DNA from: Marinospirillum sp.
GTDB lineage: Bacteria > Pseudomonadota > Gammaproteobacteria > Pseudomonadales > Halomonadaceae
Assembly (NCBI GenBank): GCA_007116865.1
Contig: SKHR01000196.1
Coordinates: forward strand, 1 to 5,380
DNA: 5,380 bases
Direction: 5' to 3'
The notes beneath the pieces are model-generated. The model worked only from the letters and a program-made list of their open reading frames with translations. It was not told the origin of the DNA and made no database searches. The translations under genes were made by a program, and so were the position numbers. Positions 1-5,380 of this stretch are shown one piece after another. Numbering within the stretch: position 1 is the stretch's first letter; each line of letters opens with the position of its first letter.

Positions 1-2366
1 GGCACCTGCTGATCTGCCTCTGGATGGAGGAAGTTATAGCGTTCAACGGCCAGGGCTTCACGACGCAGCTCATTAAAGCTGGTTGCACTCCAGATATCCG
101 CTTCCACTTCAAAGTCCTGCTTTAACAGTTCGGCAGCGGCTTCGGCTTCTCTCAAAATCGTGCCTGAACCGAGCAACTGAACCTTGAGCTTGGCTTTAGC
201 GCCTTCTTTCAGCAGGTACATGCCTTTGATGATGGCTTCCGTGATGCCTTCACGCGCTGGCATTTCCGGGTGTTCGTAGTTCTCATTCATCACCGTCAGA
301 TAGTAGAAGCAGTTTTCCTTGTCTTCATACATCCGCTTCAGACCGTCCTGAATGATCACTGCCAATTCATAGCTGTAGGTCGGATCATAGCTGCGACAGT
401 TAGGAATGGTGCCGGACATCAGGTGGCTGTGACCGTCCTGGTGCTGCAAACCTTCACCGTTCAGGGTCGTCCGCCCCGCAGTACCACCGACCAGGAAGCC
501 GCGCGCCTGCATATCACCGGCGGCCCAGGCCAGGTCGCCAATCCGCTGAAAACCAAACATTGAGTAGTAGATATAAAAGGGAATCAGCGCACAGTTGTTA
601 TTGCTGTAACTGGTCGCCGCTGCGATCCAGGCTGACATCGCCCCCGCTTCGGTGATGCCTTCTTCCAGAATCTGGCCTTTTTTATCTTCGCGGTAGTACA
701 TGATCTGGCCAGAGTCTTCCGGCTTGTACTTCTGACCCTCTGAGGTGTAAATCCCCAACTGGCGGAACATGCCTTCCATACCGAAGGTACGCGCCTCATC
801 GGGCACGATGGGCACAATACGAGAACCGATTTCCTTATCCTTGGTCAAGCCGGTGAGAATCCGCACAAAGGCCATGGTCGAAGAAATTTCACGTCCTTTT
901 GAGCCTTCCAGCAAGGGGGCATAAGCCTTGTCTTGCAGCGCGGGGGCTTTGAGTGCTTCAAAGTCCGCTCGACGTGAAGGCAGGTAGCCGTTCAGTGCTT
1001 CGCGGGTGCGATGCATGTAACGCATTTCAGGGCTGTCATCCGCAGGCTTGTAAAAAGGCACGTCTTCCAACTGCTCATCACTCAACGGAATGCCAAAGCG
1101 GTCACGGAATTTTTTCAGGGTATCCAGTTGCAAGGACTTGACTGAGTGGGTGTCATTTTTCGCCTCACCATCGTCACCGGTGCCATATCCCTTGACCGTG
1201 TGCGCCAGCACCACGGTTGGGCGGCCGTTCGAATTGTTGACCGCCTCATGATAAGCCGCATACACCTTGTAAGGGTCATGACCACCCCGGTTCAGTGCAT
1301 AGATGTCATCGTCCGTCAGATCCTTGACCATCTCTTTGAGCTCAGGGTGAGCACCAAAGAAGTGTTCGCGGGTATAAGCGCCACCACTGGCTTTGTAGTT
1401 CTGATACTCACCATCGACCACTTCATCCATGCGTTTTTGCAGCAGACCCTTATGGTCTTTTTCAAACAAGGGGTCCCAATGACGGCCCCAGACCACCTTG
1501 ATGACGTTCCAGCCCGCACCACGGAACACGCCTTCAAGCTCATCCATGATGCGGCCATTGCCACGCACAGGGCCGTCAAGGCGCTGCAAATTACAGTTGA
1601 TCACAAAAATCAGGTTGTCCAGGTTTTCACGGCCCGCCAGCGAAATCGCACCCAGGGATTCTGGCTCGTCACACTCGCCGTCTCCCATAAAACACCAGAC
1701 CTTGCGATCCAGCATGGGCTTCATTTCACGCGAGTCGAGATACTTCATCACGTGGGCTTGATAAATCGCCTGGATCGGACCCAGCCCCATGGATACCGTA
1801 GGGAACTGCCAAAAGTCAGGCATCAGCCAGGGATGGGGGTAAGAAGACACCCCTTGACCATCGACTTCCTGACGGAAATTGTTGAGCTGATCTTCACTCA
1901 AGCGGCCTTCGAGGAAAGCTCGGGCATACACACCGGGCGCACCGTGACCCTGGAAATAAACCAGATCACCTTCAAAATCCTCTTTGGGAGCACGGAAAAA
2001 ATAGTTGAAACCAACATCATAGAGGGTGGCACTCGACATGAAGCTGGAAATATGGCCGCCGATGCCTGGGTTTTTCTTGTTACCACGCATGACCATCGCC
2101 ATGGCATTCCAGCGCACCAAAGAACGAATCCGTCGTTCCATGAACAGGTCACCCGGCATTCTCGCTTCGCGGTGAACGGGCAGGGTATTGCGATGGGGCG
2201 TGGTGATTGCAAAGGGTAACTGCGAACCATCACGACGCATGCGATCGGCTAACTGCGACAAGATATATTTCGCACGCCCTTCGCCTTCATGTGCCAAAAC
2301 CGATTCCAGTGCTTCCAGCCATTCCTGGGTTTCTACTGGATCCAGGTCTTTAACCTCCTGATTCAT
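1..2366 (-). CDS. aceE: Pyruvate dehydrogenase E1 component, homodimeric type (partial, C-terminus off the window)
   Basis: This is the thiamine-diphosphate enzyme that decarboxylates pyruvate and acetylates the lipoyl groups of E2 (AceF) in the cytoplasmic pyruvate dehydrogenase complex. The window holds 788 complete codons; E. coli AceE is about 887 residues, so roughly 100 C-terminal residues are cut off at the left edge. Visible landmarks are GGHISSF near residue 103 and FQGHGAPGVYARAFLEGR near 138 (active-site histidines 105 and 141), the cofactor motif beginning GDGE at 228 and ending NCN at 257-259, RGGHDP near 360, the active-site loop around His407 (NDTHSVK), DEARTFGMEG near 523, EEGITEAGA near 568, and RTTLNGEGLQHQDGHSH near 632. 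All match the homodimeric E1 family, not the alpha/beta type. The ATG at 2366 is preceded by GGAG seven bases upstream. No frameshift is seen. aceF would be expected downstream, outside the window. Confidence 0.97.
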   Translation of the reverse strand, partial: MNQEVKDLDPVETQEWLEALESVLAHEGEGRAKYILSQLADRMRRDGSQLPFAITTPHRNTLPVHREARMPGDLFMERRIRSLVRWNAMAMVMRGNKKNPGIGGHISSFMSSATLYDVGFNYFFRAPKEDFEGDLVYFQGHGAPGVYARAFLEGRLSEDQLNNFRQEVDGQGVSSYPHPWLMPDFWQFPTVSMGLGPIQAIYQAHVMKYLDSREMKPMLDRKVWCFMGDGECDEPESLGAISLAGRENLDNLIFVINCNLQRLDGPVRGNGRIMDELEGVFRGAGWNVIKVVWGRHWDPLFEKDHKGLLQKRMDEVVDGEYQNYKASGGAYTREHFFGAHPELKEMVKDLTDDDIYALNRGGHDPYKVYAAYHEAVNNSNGRPTVVLAHTVKGYGTGDDGEAKNDTHSVKSLQLDTLKKFRDRFGIPLSDEQLEDVPFYKPADDSPEMRYMHRTREALNGYLPSRRADFEALKAPALQDKAYAPLLEGSKGREISSTMAFVRILTGLTKDKEIGSRIVPIVPDEARTFGMEGMFRQLGIYTSEGQKYKPEDSGQIMYYREDKKGQILEEGITEAGAMSAWIAAATSYSNNNCALIPFYIYYSMFGFQRIGDLAWAAGDMQARGFLVGGTAGRTTLNGEGLQHQDGHSHLMSGTIPNCRSYDPTYSYELAVIIQDGLKRMYEDKENCFYYLTVMNENYEHPEMPAREGITEAIIKGMYLLKEGAKAKLKVQLLGSGTILREAEAAAELLKQDFEVEADIWSATSFNELRREALAVERYNFLHPEADQQV

Positions 2367-2406
2367 ATTGATTCTCCGCCTCTATTGTATAAGGTGTGAC
2401 AACAAA

Positions 2407-2421
2407 TGTAGCCCAACTACA
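2407..2421. repeat. Small inverted repeat in the aceE leader, TGTAG-N5-CTACA
   Basis: The arms TGTAG (2407-2411) and CTACA (2417-2421) are perfect inverted complements separated by CCCAA. It lies about 40 bases upstream of the aceE start codon, so it could be a small operator or a leader hairpin. It does not match the E. coli PdhR site as I recall it (ATTGGTATGACCAAT). Five-base arms can arise by chance, hence the low confidence in function. Confidence 0.3.
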
Positions 2422-2450
2422 GCTTTTGACTGGCTGGCCGTGAATTATTC

Positions 2451-2478
2451 TTTTTAATCACTTGATTAAGATGATCAA
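2451..2478 (-). promoter_or_regulatory. Possible aceE promoter overlapping palindromes
   Basis: On the minus strand TTGATC (2478-2473) and TAAAAA (2456-2451) are 16 bases apart, each matching four of six sigma-70 consensus bases. This would give a leader of about 75-80 bases for aceE. An alternative -10, AATAAT at 2449-2444, is a better hexamer but has no convincing -35. The candidate coincides with the palindromes at 2454-2479, as expected for a repressible promoter, but neither element is strong. Confidence 0.25.
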
Positions 2479-2479
2479 G
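2454..2479. repeat. Two overlapping inverted repeats, candidate operator upstream of aceE
   Basis: TTAATCA (2454-2460) and TGATTAA (2463-2469) are perfect seven-base inverted arms around a CT centre. The second arm overlaps another pair, CTTGAT (2461-2466) and ATCAAG (2474-2479), with a seven-base spacer. The segment thus carries three half-sites built on TTGAT/ATCAA. It lies about 90-115 bases upstream of the aceE start. The half-sites resemble FNR half-sites (TTGAT), but the FNR spacing of four bases is not met, so the binding protein cannot be named. Confidence 0.45.
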
Positions 2480-2594
2480 CTGATCCGTCTTGCTGGATAA
2501 AACATCCCGATTGCTGCACTGCACCATAAAAATCAATCACCTAAAAAGGATGCAGCGAGTTTTTCTATCTTGTAATTTTACTACAAAACAGTGC

Positions 2595-2638
2595 AAAAAA
2601 AAGCCCCCTTCGGTTCTGACTGCGGTCAGGTGTCGCAG
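2595..2638 (-). terminator. Terminator-like sequence downstream of ampE
   Basis: On the minus strand, just after the ampE stop codon, two mutually exclusive five-base stems are possible: CTGCG/CGCAG (2638-2634 with 2624-2620) or CTGAC/GTCAG (2629-2625 with 2620-2616). A run of eight T follows at 2602-2595. The T run is separated from the stems by a G-rich stretch, so this is not a textbook intrinsic terminator. It would end or attenuate the ampDE transcript before aceE. Confidence 0.4.
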
Positions 2639-2639
2639 A

Positions 2640-3518
2640 TCAACCCCAGAAAATAACCCCTAAAGCCGTTGCCGCCACCCAAACCGCCAGTGAGCGCCAG
2701 ACCCATTCTCGAATCCACAGCATTTCCTGATCGGCTTCCTCCGACATGAGTTCAGGACGCAGTGAACGCTGCTCATCCGCCACCTCTGCCGAACCCGCAG
2801 CAACTAAAAACTGACGGTACAAAAACGCCTCTGCGCTTAAACGCCACTGGGGCAGGTCACGGAAAAATGCTAACAAACCGGCCCAGGGACGCGACACCAG
2901 CCCCAGCGTCAAACCCATCAAACGGACCGCTGGCCACTCTAAAACCTGGTGAAAATGATGCACCTGCTCATCCACCTCACCCTGCTGTCGGGCATAGCTG
3001 ATCGCCAGCTCACTTAAACGCGCCATCAGCGCGCCCAAAGGGCCGAGCAGCAAATACCAGAACAAGACTAAAAAGGAACGCTCAAAAGCCAAATAGAGAA
3101 TGCGCGCGACCACCTGACTATGCAGATCTTCATCATTGGCGGCATCCACTGAGCGCTCCAGCAGATCTTCAGCATAGTAGCTGGCCGCCTGGTGATCGCC
3201 CTGGCGCCAGGCAATCATGTAACGCTCCAGCCAGACCAGCTCACTGCGTCGGCCCAAGGCATAAAACACCACCAACAAGTGCAATGCCAGAGTCGGCAAA
3301 GACCAGAAAAGCCCATCAACCCACCAGAGCACCACCCACAACAAAACCACCCAGGGCAACACGCTGAGCAGGAAAACCAAGGAAGAACCCATGCCACGCT
3401 GAGTACGTTTTGCCCAACCACCCTGCCAGGCCTGAAAAGCCTGATCCAAAGGGCGCGTCAAACTGCGGCCGGGCACACCACGCAATAAAAGTACCGCTAA
3501 CATGACAATGAACTTCAT
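2640..3518 (-). CDS. ampE: AmpE-like inner-membrane protein (regulatory signalling modulator family)
   Basis: This is a 292-residue hydrophobic protein; E. coli AmpE is 284. It has an N-terminal hydrophobic stretch (about 2-12), a strong pair of membrane segments around 45-70 and 74-88, a soluble part with acidic and aromatic residues (about 90-140), a membrane segment around 148-166 within FERSFLVLFWYLLLGPLGAL, a second soluble part containing VLEWPAVRLMGL near 192 (compare VLDWVPVRLAGV in E. coli AmpE), and a C-terminal membrane segment at about 274-291. AmpE is related to the CobD/CbiB family; its precise function is unsettled, although it is linked with AmpD to beta-lactamase induction. 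The call rests on these motifs and on the position 30 bases after ampD. The ATG at 3518 has GGAGAG six bases upstream. The protein is tryptophan-rich. Confidence 0.88.
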   Translation of the reverse strand: MKFIVMLAVLLLRGVPGRSLTRPLDQAFQAWQGGWAKRTQRGMGSSLVFLLSVLPWVVLLWVVLWWVDGLFWSLPTLALHLLVVFYALGRRSELVWLERYMIAWRQGDHQAASYYAEDLLERSVDAANDEDLHSQVVARILYLAFERSFLVLFWYLLLGPLGALMARLSELAISYARQQGEVDEQVHHFHQVLEWPAVRLMGLTLGLVSRPWAGLLAFFRDLPQWRLSAEAFLYRQFLVAAGSAEVADEQRSLRPELMSEEADQEMLWIREWVWRSLAVWVAATALGVIFWG

Positions 3519-3548
3519 TTGATTCTCTCCCTGCCTGGTGACCGCCGA

Positions 3549-4130
3549 CTAGAGCGCGGCGAGGTAAACCTGCCAATCAAAAAAATCGCCAGGATCCTGT
3601 TTGCGCCCGGGGGCAATATCAGAGTGCCCACAGATACGCTGCGGATTAATGTCAGGATAAGCCAGCATGAGGGCCTGTGTCACCCTGATCAAGTGCTGAT
3701 ATTGGAGTGAGGTATAGGGTTGATCATCCGCCCCCTCCAACTCGATACCAATCGAAAAGTCATTGCAAGCCTGACGACCTTGAAAATTCGAGACACCGGC
3801 ATGCCAGGCACGTTTATCAAACGGCACAAACTGAATCACTTCACCGGTACGACGGATAAACAGGTGCGCCGAAACCCGAACCTGCGCCAGGGACTGAAAG
3901 TAGGGGTGGGCCTGCGCCGGCAGCTGTCCACTAAAAAAGGCTTCAACCCAGGGGCCACCCCAGGTGCGAGGCGGCAAAGCGATCGCATGAATCACCAGCA
4001 GACTGACCTCCGACTGCGGACGCTCATCCCAATGGTCACTGGGGCAACGCCGGGCGTCACTCAACCAGTGTTTCTCAACCTGTGTCTCTCGCGGCAGATT
4101 CAAGTCAGTCTCACCTGTGATTTCATTCAT
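3549..4130 (-). CDS. ampD: 1,6-anhydro-N-acetylmuramyl-L-alanine amidase AmpD
   Basis: AmpD is a cytoplasmic zinc amidase that cleaves the stem peptide from 1,6-anhydro-muropeptides during cell-wall recycling; its loss derepresses AmpR-controlled beta-lactamases where present. From the ATG at 4130 the protein has 193 residues (E. coli 183). The zinc ligands are visible as His48 (LLVIHAIALPP), His169 and Asp179 (GHSDIAPGRKQDPG), with Lys177 and Glu130 (NDFSIGIELEG) matching the E. coli catalytic Lys162 and Glu116. PFDKRAWHAGVS near 103 is also typical. The residue after His48 is Ala, where E. coli and Pseudomonas AmpD, as I recall them, have Asn. The start is uncertain: the ATG at 4130 has a weak ribosome-binding site, a GTG at 4163 would add 11 residues, and a TTG at 4103 with AGGTGAG six bases upstream would give 184 residues. 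It is likely co-transcribed with ampE. Confidence 0.95.
   Translation of the reverse strand: MNEITGETDLNLPRETQVEKHWLSDARRCPSDHWDERPQSEVSLLVIHAIALPPRTWGGPWVEAFFSGQLPAQAHPYFQSLAQVRVSAHLFIRRTGEVIQFVPFDKRAWHAGVSNFQGRQACNDFSIGIELEGADDQPYTSLQYQHLIRVTQALMLAYPDINPQRICGHSDIAPGRKQDPGDFFDWQVYLAAL
4110..4116 (-). promoter_or_regulatory. Possible ribosome-binding site for an alternative TTG start of ampD
   Basis: AGGTGAG on the minus strand lies six bases before an in-frame TTG at 4103-4101. It is the best Shine-Dalgarno match near the ampD start and would yield a 184-residue protein, almost the E. coli length. The upstream ATG at 4130 and GTG at 4163 have weaker sites. The start therefore cannot be fixed from sequence alone. 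Confidence 0.35.
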
Positions 4131-4137
4131 CTTGCCT

Positions 4138-4143
4138 ATTATA
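4138..4143 (-). promoter_or_regulatory. Consensus -10 hexamer TATAAT upstream of ampD
   Basis: A perfect TATAAT is read on the minus strand, 8 to 13 bases before the ATG at 4130. No good -35 is found at 15-19 bases. Transcription from it would begin near 4131, making an ATG start at 4130 nearly leaderless, but leaving room for a leader and Shine-Dalgarno if translation begins at the TTG at 4103. On the plus strand the same bases read TATTAT and TATACT, so a nadC promoter could overlap. Confidence 0.4.
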
Positions 4144-4164
4144 CTAGCGCAACGCAGCGGCACT

Positions 4165-4181
4165 GCACTTTTATCAAGTGC
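4165..4181. repeat. Inverted repeat in the ampD-nadC divergent region
   Basis: GCACTT (4165-4170) and AAGTGC (4176-4181) are perfect six-base arms around a five-base centre, TTATC. The repeat sits between the possible divergent -10 elements and the nadC ribosome-binding site. It could be an operator serving one or both genes or a hairpin in the nadC leader. I do not recognise it as the site of any known NAD regulator. Confidence 0.4.
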
Positions 4182-4207
4182 CTCATTTTGACCCTAGGAG
4201 CTGACTC

Positions 4208-5059
4208 ATGGCGCGACCCCCAAGCCCTCCACCACTCATCAACATCGACCAGCAGGTGGCGGCGGCATTAGCGGAAGACATTGGCAGCGGCGACCTCACC
4301 GCCCAACTGATCCCTTCACAGCAATGGGCCACGGCACGCATCATCACCCGCGAAGCGGGCATTTTTTGTGGCAGCCCCTGGGTCATCGCGGTTTTTCGCC
4401 AGATTGACCCGCGTGTCCAGGTGCATTGCTTGGCACAGGAAGGCGAAGCAGTGGTCGCTGGTCAAACCCTGTTTTTGCTTCAGGGGCCTGCGCGCGCACT
4501 GCTGACCGGTGAACGCTGTGCCCTTAACTTTGTGCAAACACTGAGCGGTACCGCCACCCAGTGCAAACAACTGGCTGACCGGGTCGCTCATACTCAGGTG
4601 CGTTTGCTGGATACGCGCAAAACTCTGCCGGGCCTGCGCCTGGCACAAAAATACGCGGTACGCTGCGGTGGCTGCTTCAATCACCGCCTGGGGCTTTACG
4701 ATGCCTATCTGATCAAAGAAAACCACATTGCGGCGGCAGGCAGCATTCAGGCTGCCGTGACCCAGGCTCGTCAGCTCACCCCGGATCGACCTATTGAAGT
4801 CGAAGTAGAAAACCTGGATGAGCTCCAACAGGCACTCAAGGCAGGGGCCGAGATGATCATGCTGGATGAGTTTTCCCTGGACGATACACGCAAGGCCGTG
4901 GCCCTGAATGCCGGTCAGGCCAAGCTTGAAGCCAGTGGCGGCATCCACGCGGGCAATCTGGTTCGCATCGCTGAAACCGGGGTGGACTTTATCTCCCTGG
5001 GCAGCCTGACCAAAGATCTGCGATCCATGGATCTTTCCATGCGTCTGATCCACACATGA
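4208..5059 (+). CDS. nadC: Nicotinate-nucleotide pyrophosphorylase (quinolinate phosphoribosyltransferase, decarboxylating)
   Basis: NadC converts quinolinate and phosphoribosyl pyrophosphate to nicotinate mononucleotide, CO2 and pyrophosphate, the third step of de novo NAD synthesis in the cytoplasm. The 283-residue length is close to that of E. coli (297). The order of motifs is EDIGSGDLT (23-31), GERCALNF with Arg103 (101-108), TLSGTAT (111-117), LDTRKTLPGLR (134-144), CGGCFNHRLGLYDAYLIKENH with His159, Arg160 and Lys170 (153-173), EVEVEN (197-202), MIMLDEFS with Asp220 (216-223), LEASGGI (240-246) and TGVDFISLGSLTKD (257-270). The basic residues of the quinolinate and PRPP sites are all present. 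The ATG at 4208 has AGGAG seven bases upstream. The gene diverges from ampD and its stop codon overlaps the start of the next gene, suggesting an operon. Confidence 0.97.
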   Translation: MARPPSPPPLINIDQQVAAALAEDIGSGDLTAQLIPSQQWATARIITREAGIFCGSPWVIAVFRQIDPRVQVHCLAQEGEAVVAGQTLFLLQGPARALLTGERCALNFVQTLSGTATQCKQLADRVAHTQVRLLDTRKTLPGLRLAQKYAVRCGGCFNHRLGLYDAYLIKENHIAAAGSIQAAVTQARQLTPDRPIEVEVENLDELQQALKAGAEMIMLDEFSLDDTRKAVALNAGQAKLEASGGIHAGNLVRIAETGVDFISLGSLTKDLRSMDLSMRLIHT

Positions 5060-5380
5060 AGTCATCCACCAGCGAGGGGGTGATCCAGTTTCTCTGCACC
5101 CTGACACCACCCCCACCCTGGCCTGACGCCTTGATTGACTTGCTCAATCAAGCAAGGCAGAAAGCCAAAGTTCGTGGCTGGCTTGGCCAGGACCCGCAGC
5201 GTTATGAAGGACTCGGATTCGGCAACCTGAGCCTGCGCACCGCCACACCTGAGCATCCCAACGCCTTTATTATCAGTGCCAGTCAAACAGGCCATCTTAA
5301 CCATCTGACGCCTGAATACTGGACTCAGGTTCTGAACTGCAATCTTGCACAAGCCCAGGTCAACGCTGCAGGCATTCACC
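5056..5380 (+). CDS. Class II aldolase/adducin-family protein (partial, N-terminal 108 residues)
   Basis: An open frame runs from the ATG at 5056 to the right edge with no stop. The ATG overlaps the nadC stop as ATGA, which suggests translational coupling; no separate Shine-Dalgarno is evident. After a proline-containing start (TPPPPWPD, 17-24) and a helix-like stretch, the protein shows GFGNLSLR at 54-61, matching the family's G-N-[LVI]-S substrate-binding motif. FIISASQTGHLNHLTPEYW follows at 71-89, in the place of the family's second phosphate- or substrate-binding loop. The zinc-binding histidines and acidic catalytic residue would lie beyond the window. Members act on sugar phosphates as aldolases, epimerases or dehydratases, but many have no assigned substrate, so no reaction is proposed. 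Codon use is similar to nadC and no frameshift is seen. Confidence 0.75.
   Translation, partial: MKSSTSEGVIQFLCTLTPPPPWPDALIDLLNQARQKAKVRGWLGQDPQRYEGLGFGNLSLRTATPEHPNAFIISASQTGHLNHLTPEYWTQVLNCNLAQAQVNAAGIH

Larger units (their letters stand above)
2367..2639. other. Intergenic region between ampE and aceE
   Basis: This AT-rich gap has no credible gene on either strand. Read on the minus strand, it begins with the terminator-like end of ampE, continues through a stretch with two overlapping inverted repeats at 2454-2479 and a smaller one at 2407-2421, and ends in the aceE ribosome-binding site (GGAG, 2374-2377). In E. coli the corresponding position carries aroP and the regulator gene pdhR; neither is here. 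The aceE promoter is therefore expected inside this gap, but no hexamer pair stands out clearly. Confidence 0.7.

Noticed and set aside
1146..2219. A 357-codon open frame on the plus strand
   Set aside because: It lies fully antisense to aceE, which is strongly conserved; its translation resembles no family I recognise and it has no ribosome-binding site worth noting. It is a shadow of the codon bias of aceE.
2384..2389. A -10-like TACAAT on the minus strand just before aceE
   Set aside because: Transcription from it would start near 2377, at the edge of the ribosome-binding site itself, and no -35 is found at the right distance.
2461..2479. An FNR/Anr box upstream of aceE
   Set aside because: The half-sites TTGAT and ATCAA are perfect but are separated by seven bases, not the four required; at four-base spacing the second half-site is poor.
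3720..4271. A 183-codon open frame on the plus strand over ampD
   Set aside because: It is antisense to ampD and runs into the nadC start; ampD has all zinc and catalytic residues, so the plus frame is a shadow.
4316..5116. A 266-codon open frame on the minus strand
   Set aside because: It is antisense to nadC and crosses its end; the nadC protein on the plus strand has every family motif, so this frame is a shadow.
5062..5379. A 105-codon open frame on the minus strand at the right edge
   Set aside because: The plus-strand frame from 5056 encodes recognisable class II aldolase motifs and overlaps the nadC stop in operon style; the minus frame shows no motifs.

Overview
The window reads as an ordinary chromosomal housekeeping stretch of a gammaproteobacterium. 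The evidence is the linkage of nadC divergent from ampD-ampE with aceE just beyond, a layout known from Escherichia coli and relatives, together with protein sequences that can be followed residue by residue against the E. coli proteins as I recall them. The enteric genes aroP and pdhR (between ampE and aceE) and the pilin genes (after nadC) are absent here, so a non-enteric lineage is likely. I cannot name a genus. No tRNA, rRNA, mobile element or CRISPR array is visible, and I see no sign of horizontal transfer.

Layout. Positions 1-2366 (minus strand) hold most of aceE, the E1 subunit of the pyruvate dehydrogenase complex. About the last tenth of the protein lies beyond the left edge. Positions 2367-2639 are an AT-rich intergenic region with the aceE leader, two inverted-repeat groups that could be operators, and a terminator-like end of the ampE transcript. 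Positions 2640-3518 (minus) are ampE, an inner-membrane protein. Positions 3549-4130 (minus) are ampD, the anhydro-muropeptide amidase. The two genes are 30 bases apart and look like one operon. Positions 4131-4207 form a compact divergent control region. Positions 4208-5059 (plus) are nadC, quinolinate phosphoribosyltransferase. From 5056 to the right edge (plus) runs the start of a class II aldolase/adducin-family protein whose ATG overlaps the nadC stop codon.

How the genes relate. AmpD recycles cell-wall fragments and thereby keeps the inducer of AmpR-type beta-lactamase regulation low; AmpE is its membrane-bound operon partner with a poorly defined role. NadC makes nicotinate mononucleotide in de novo NAD synthesis. 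AceE consumes pyruvate and feeds the NAD-dependent pyruvate dehydrogenase complex. These are neighbours by conserved synteny rather than one pathway.

I found no undescribed system. The points most worth a second look are the aldolase-like gene translationally coupled to nadC, a His-Asn to His-Ala change beside the AmpD zinc ligand, the overlapping palindromes upstream of aceE, and the ambiguous start and possible overlapping promoters of ampD and nadC.
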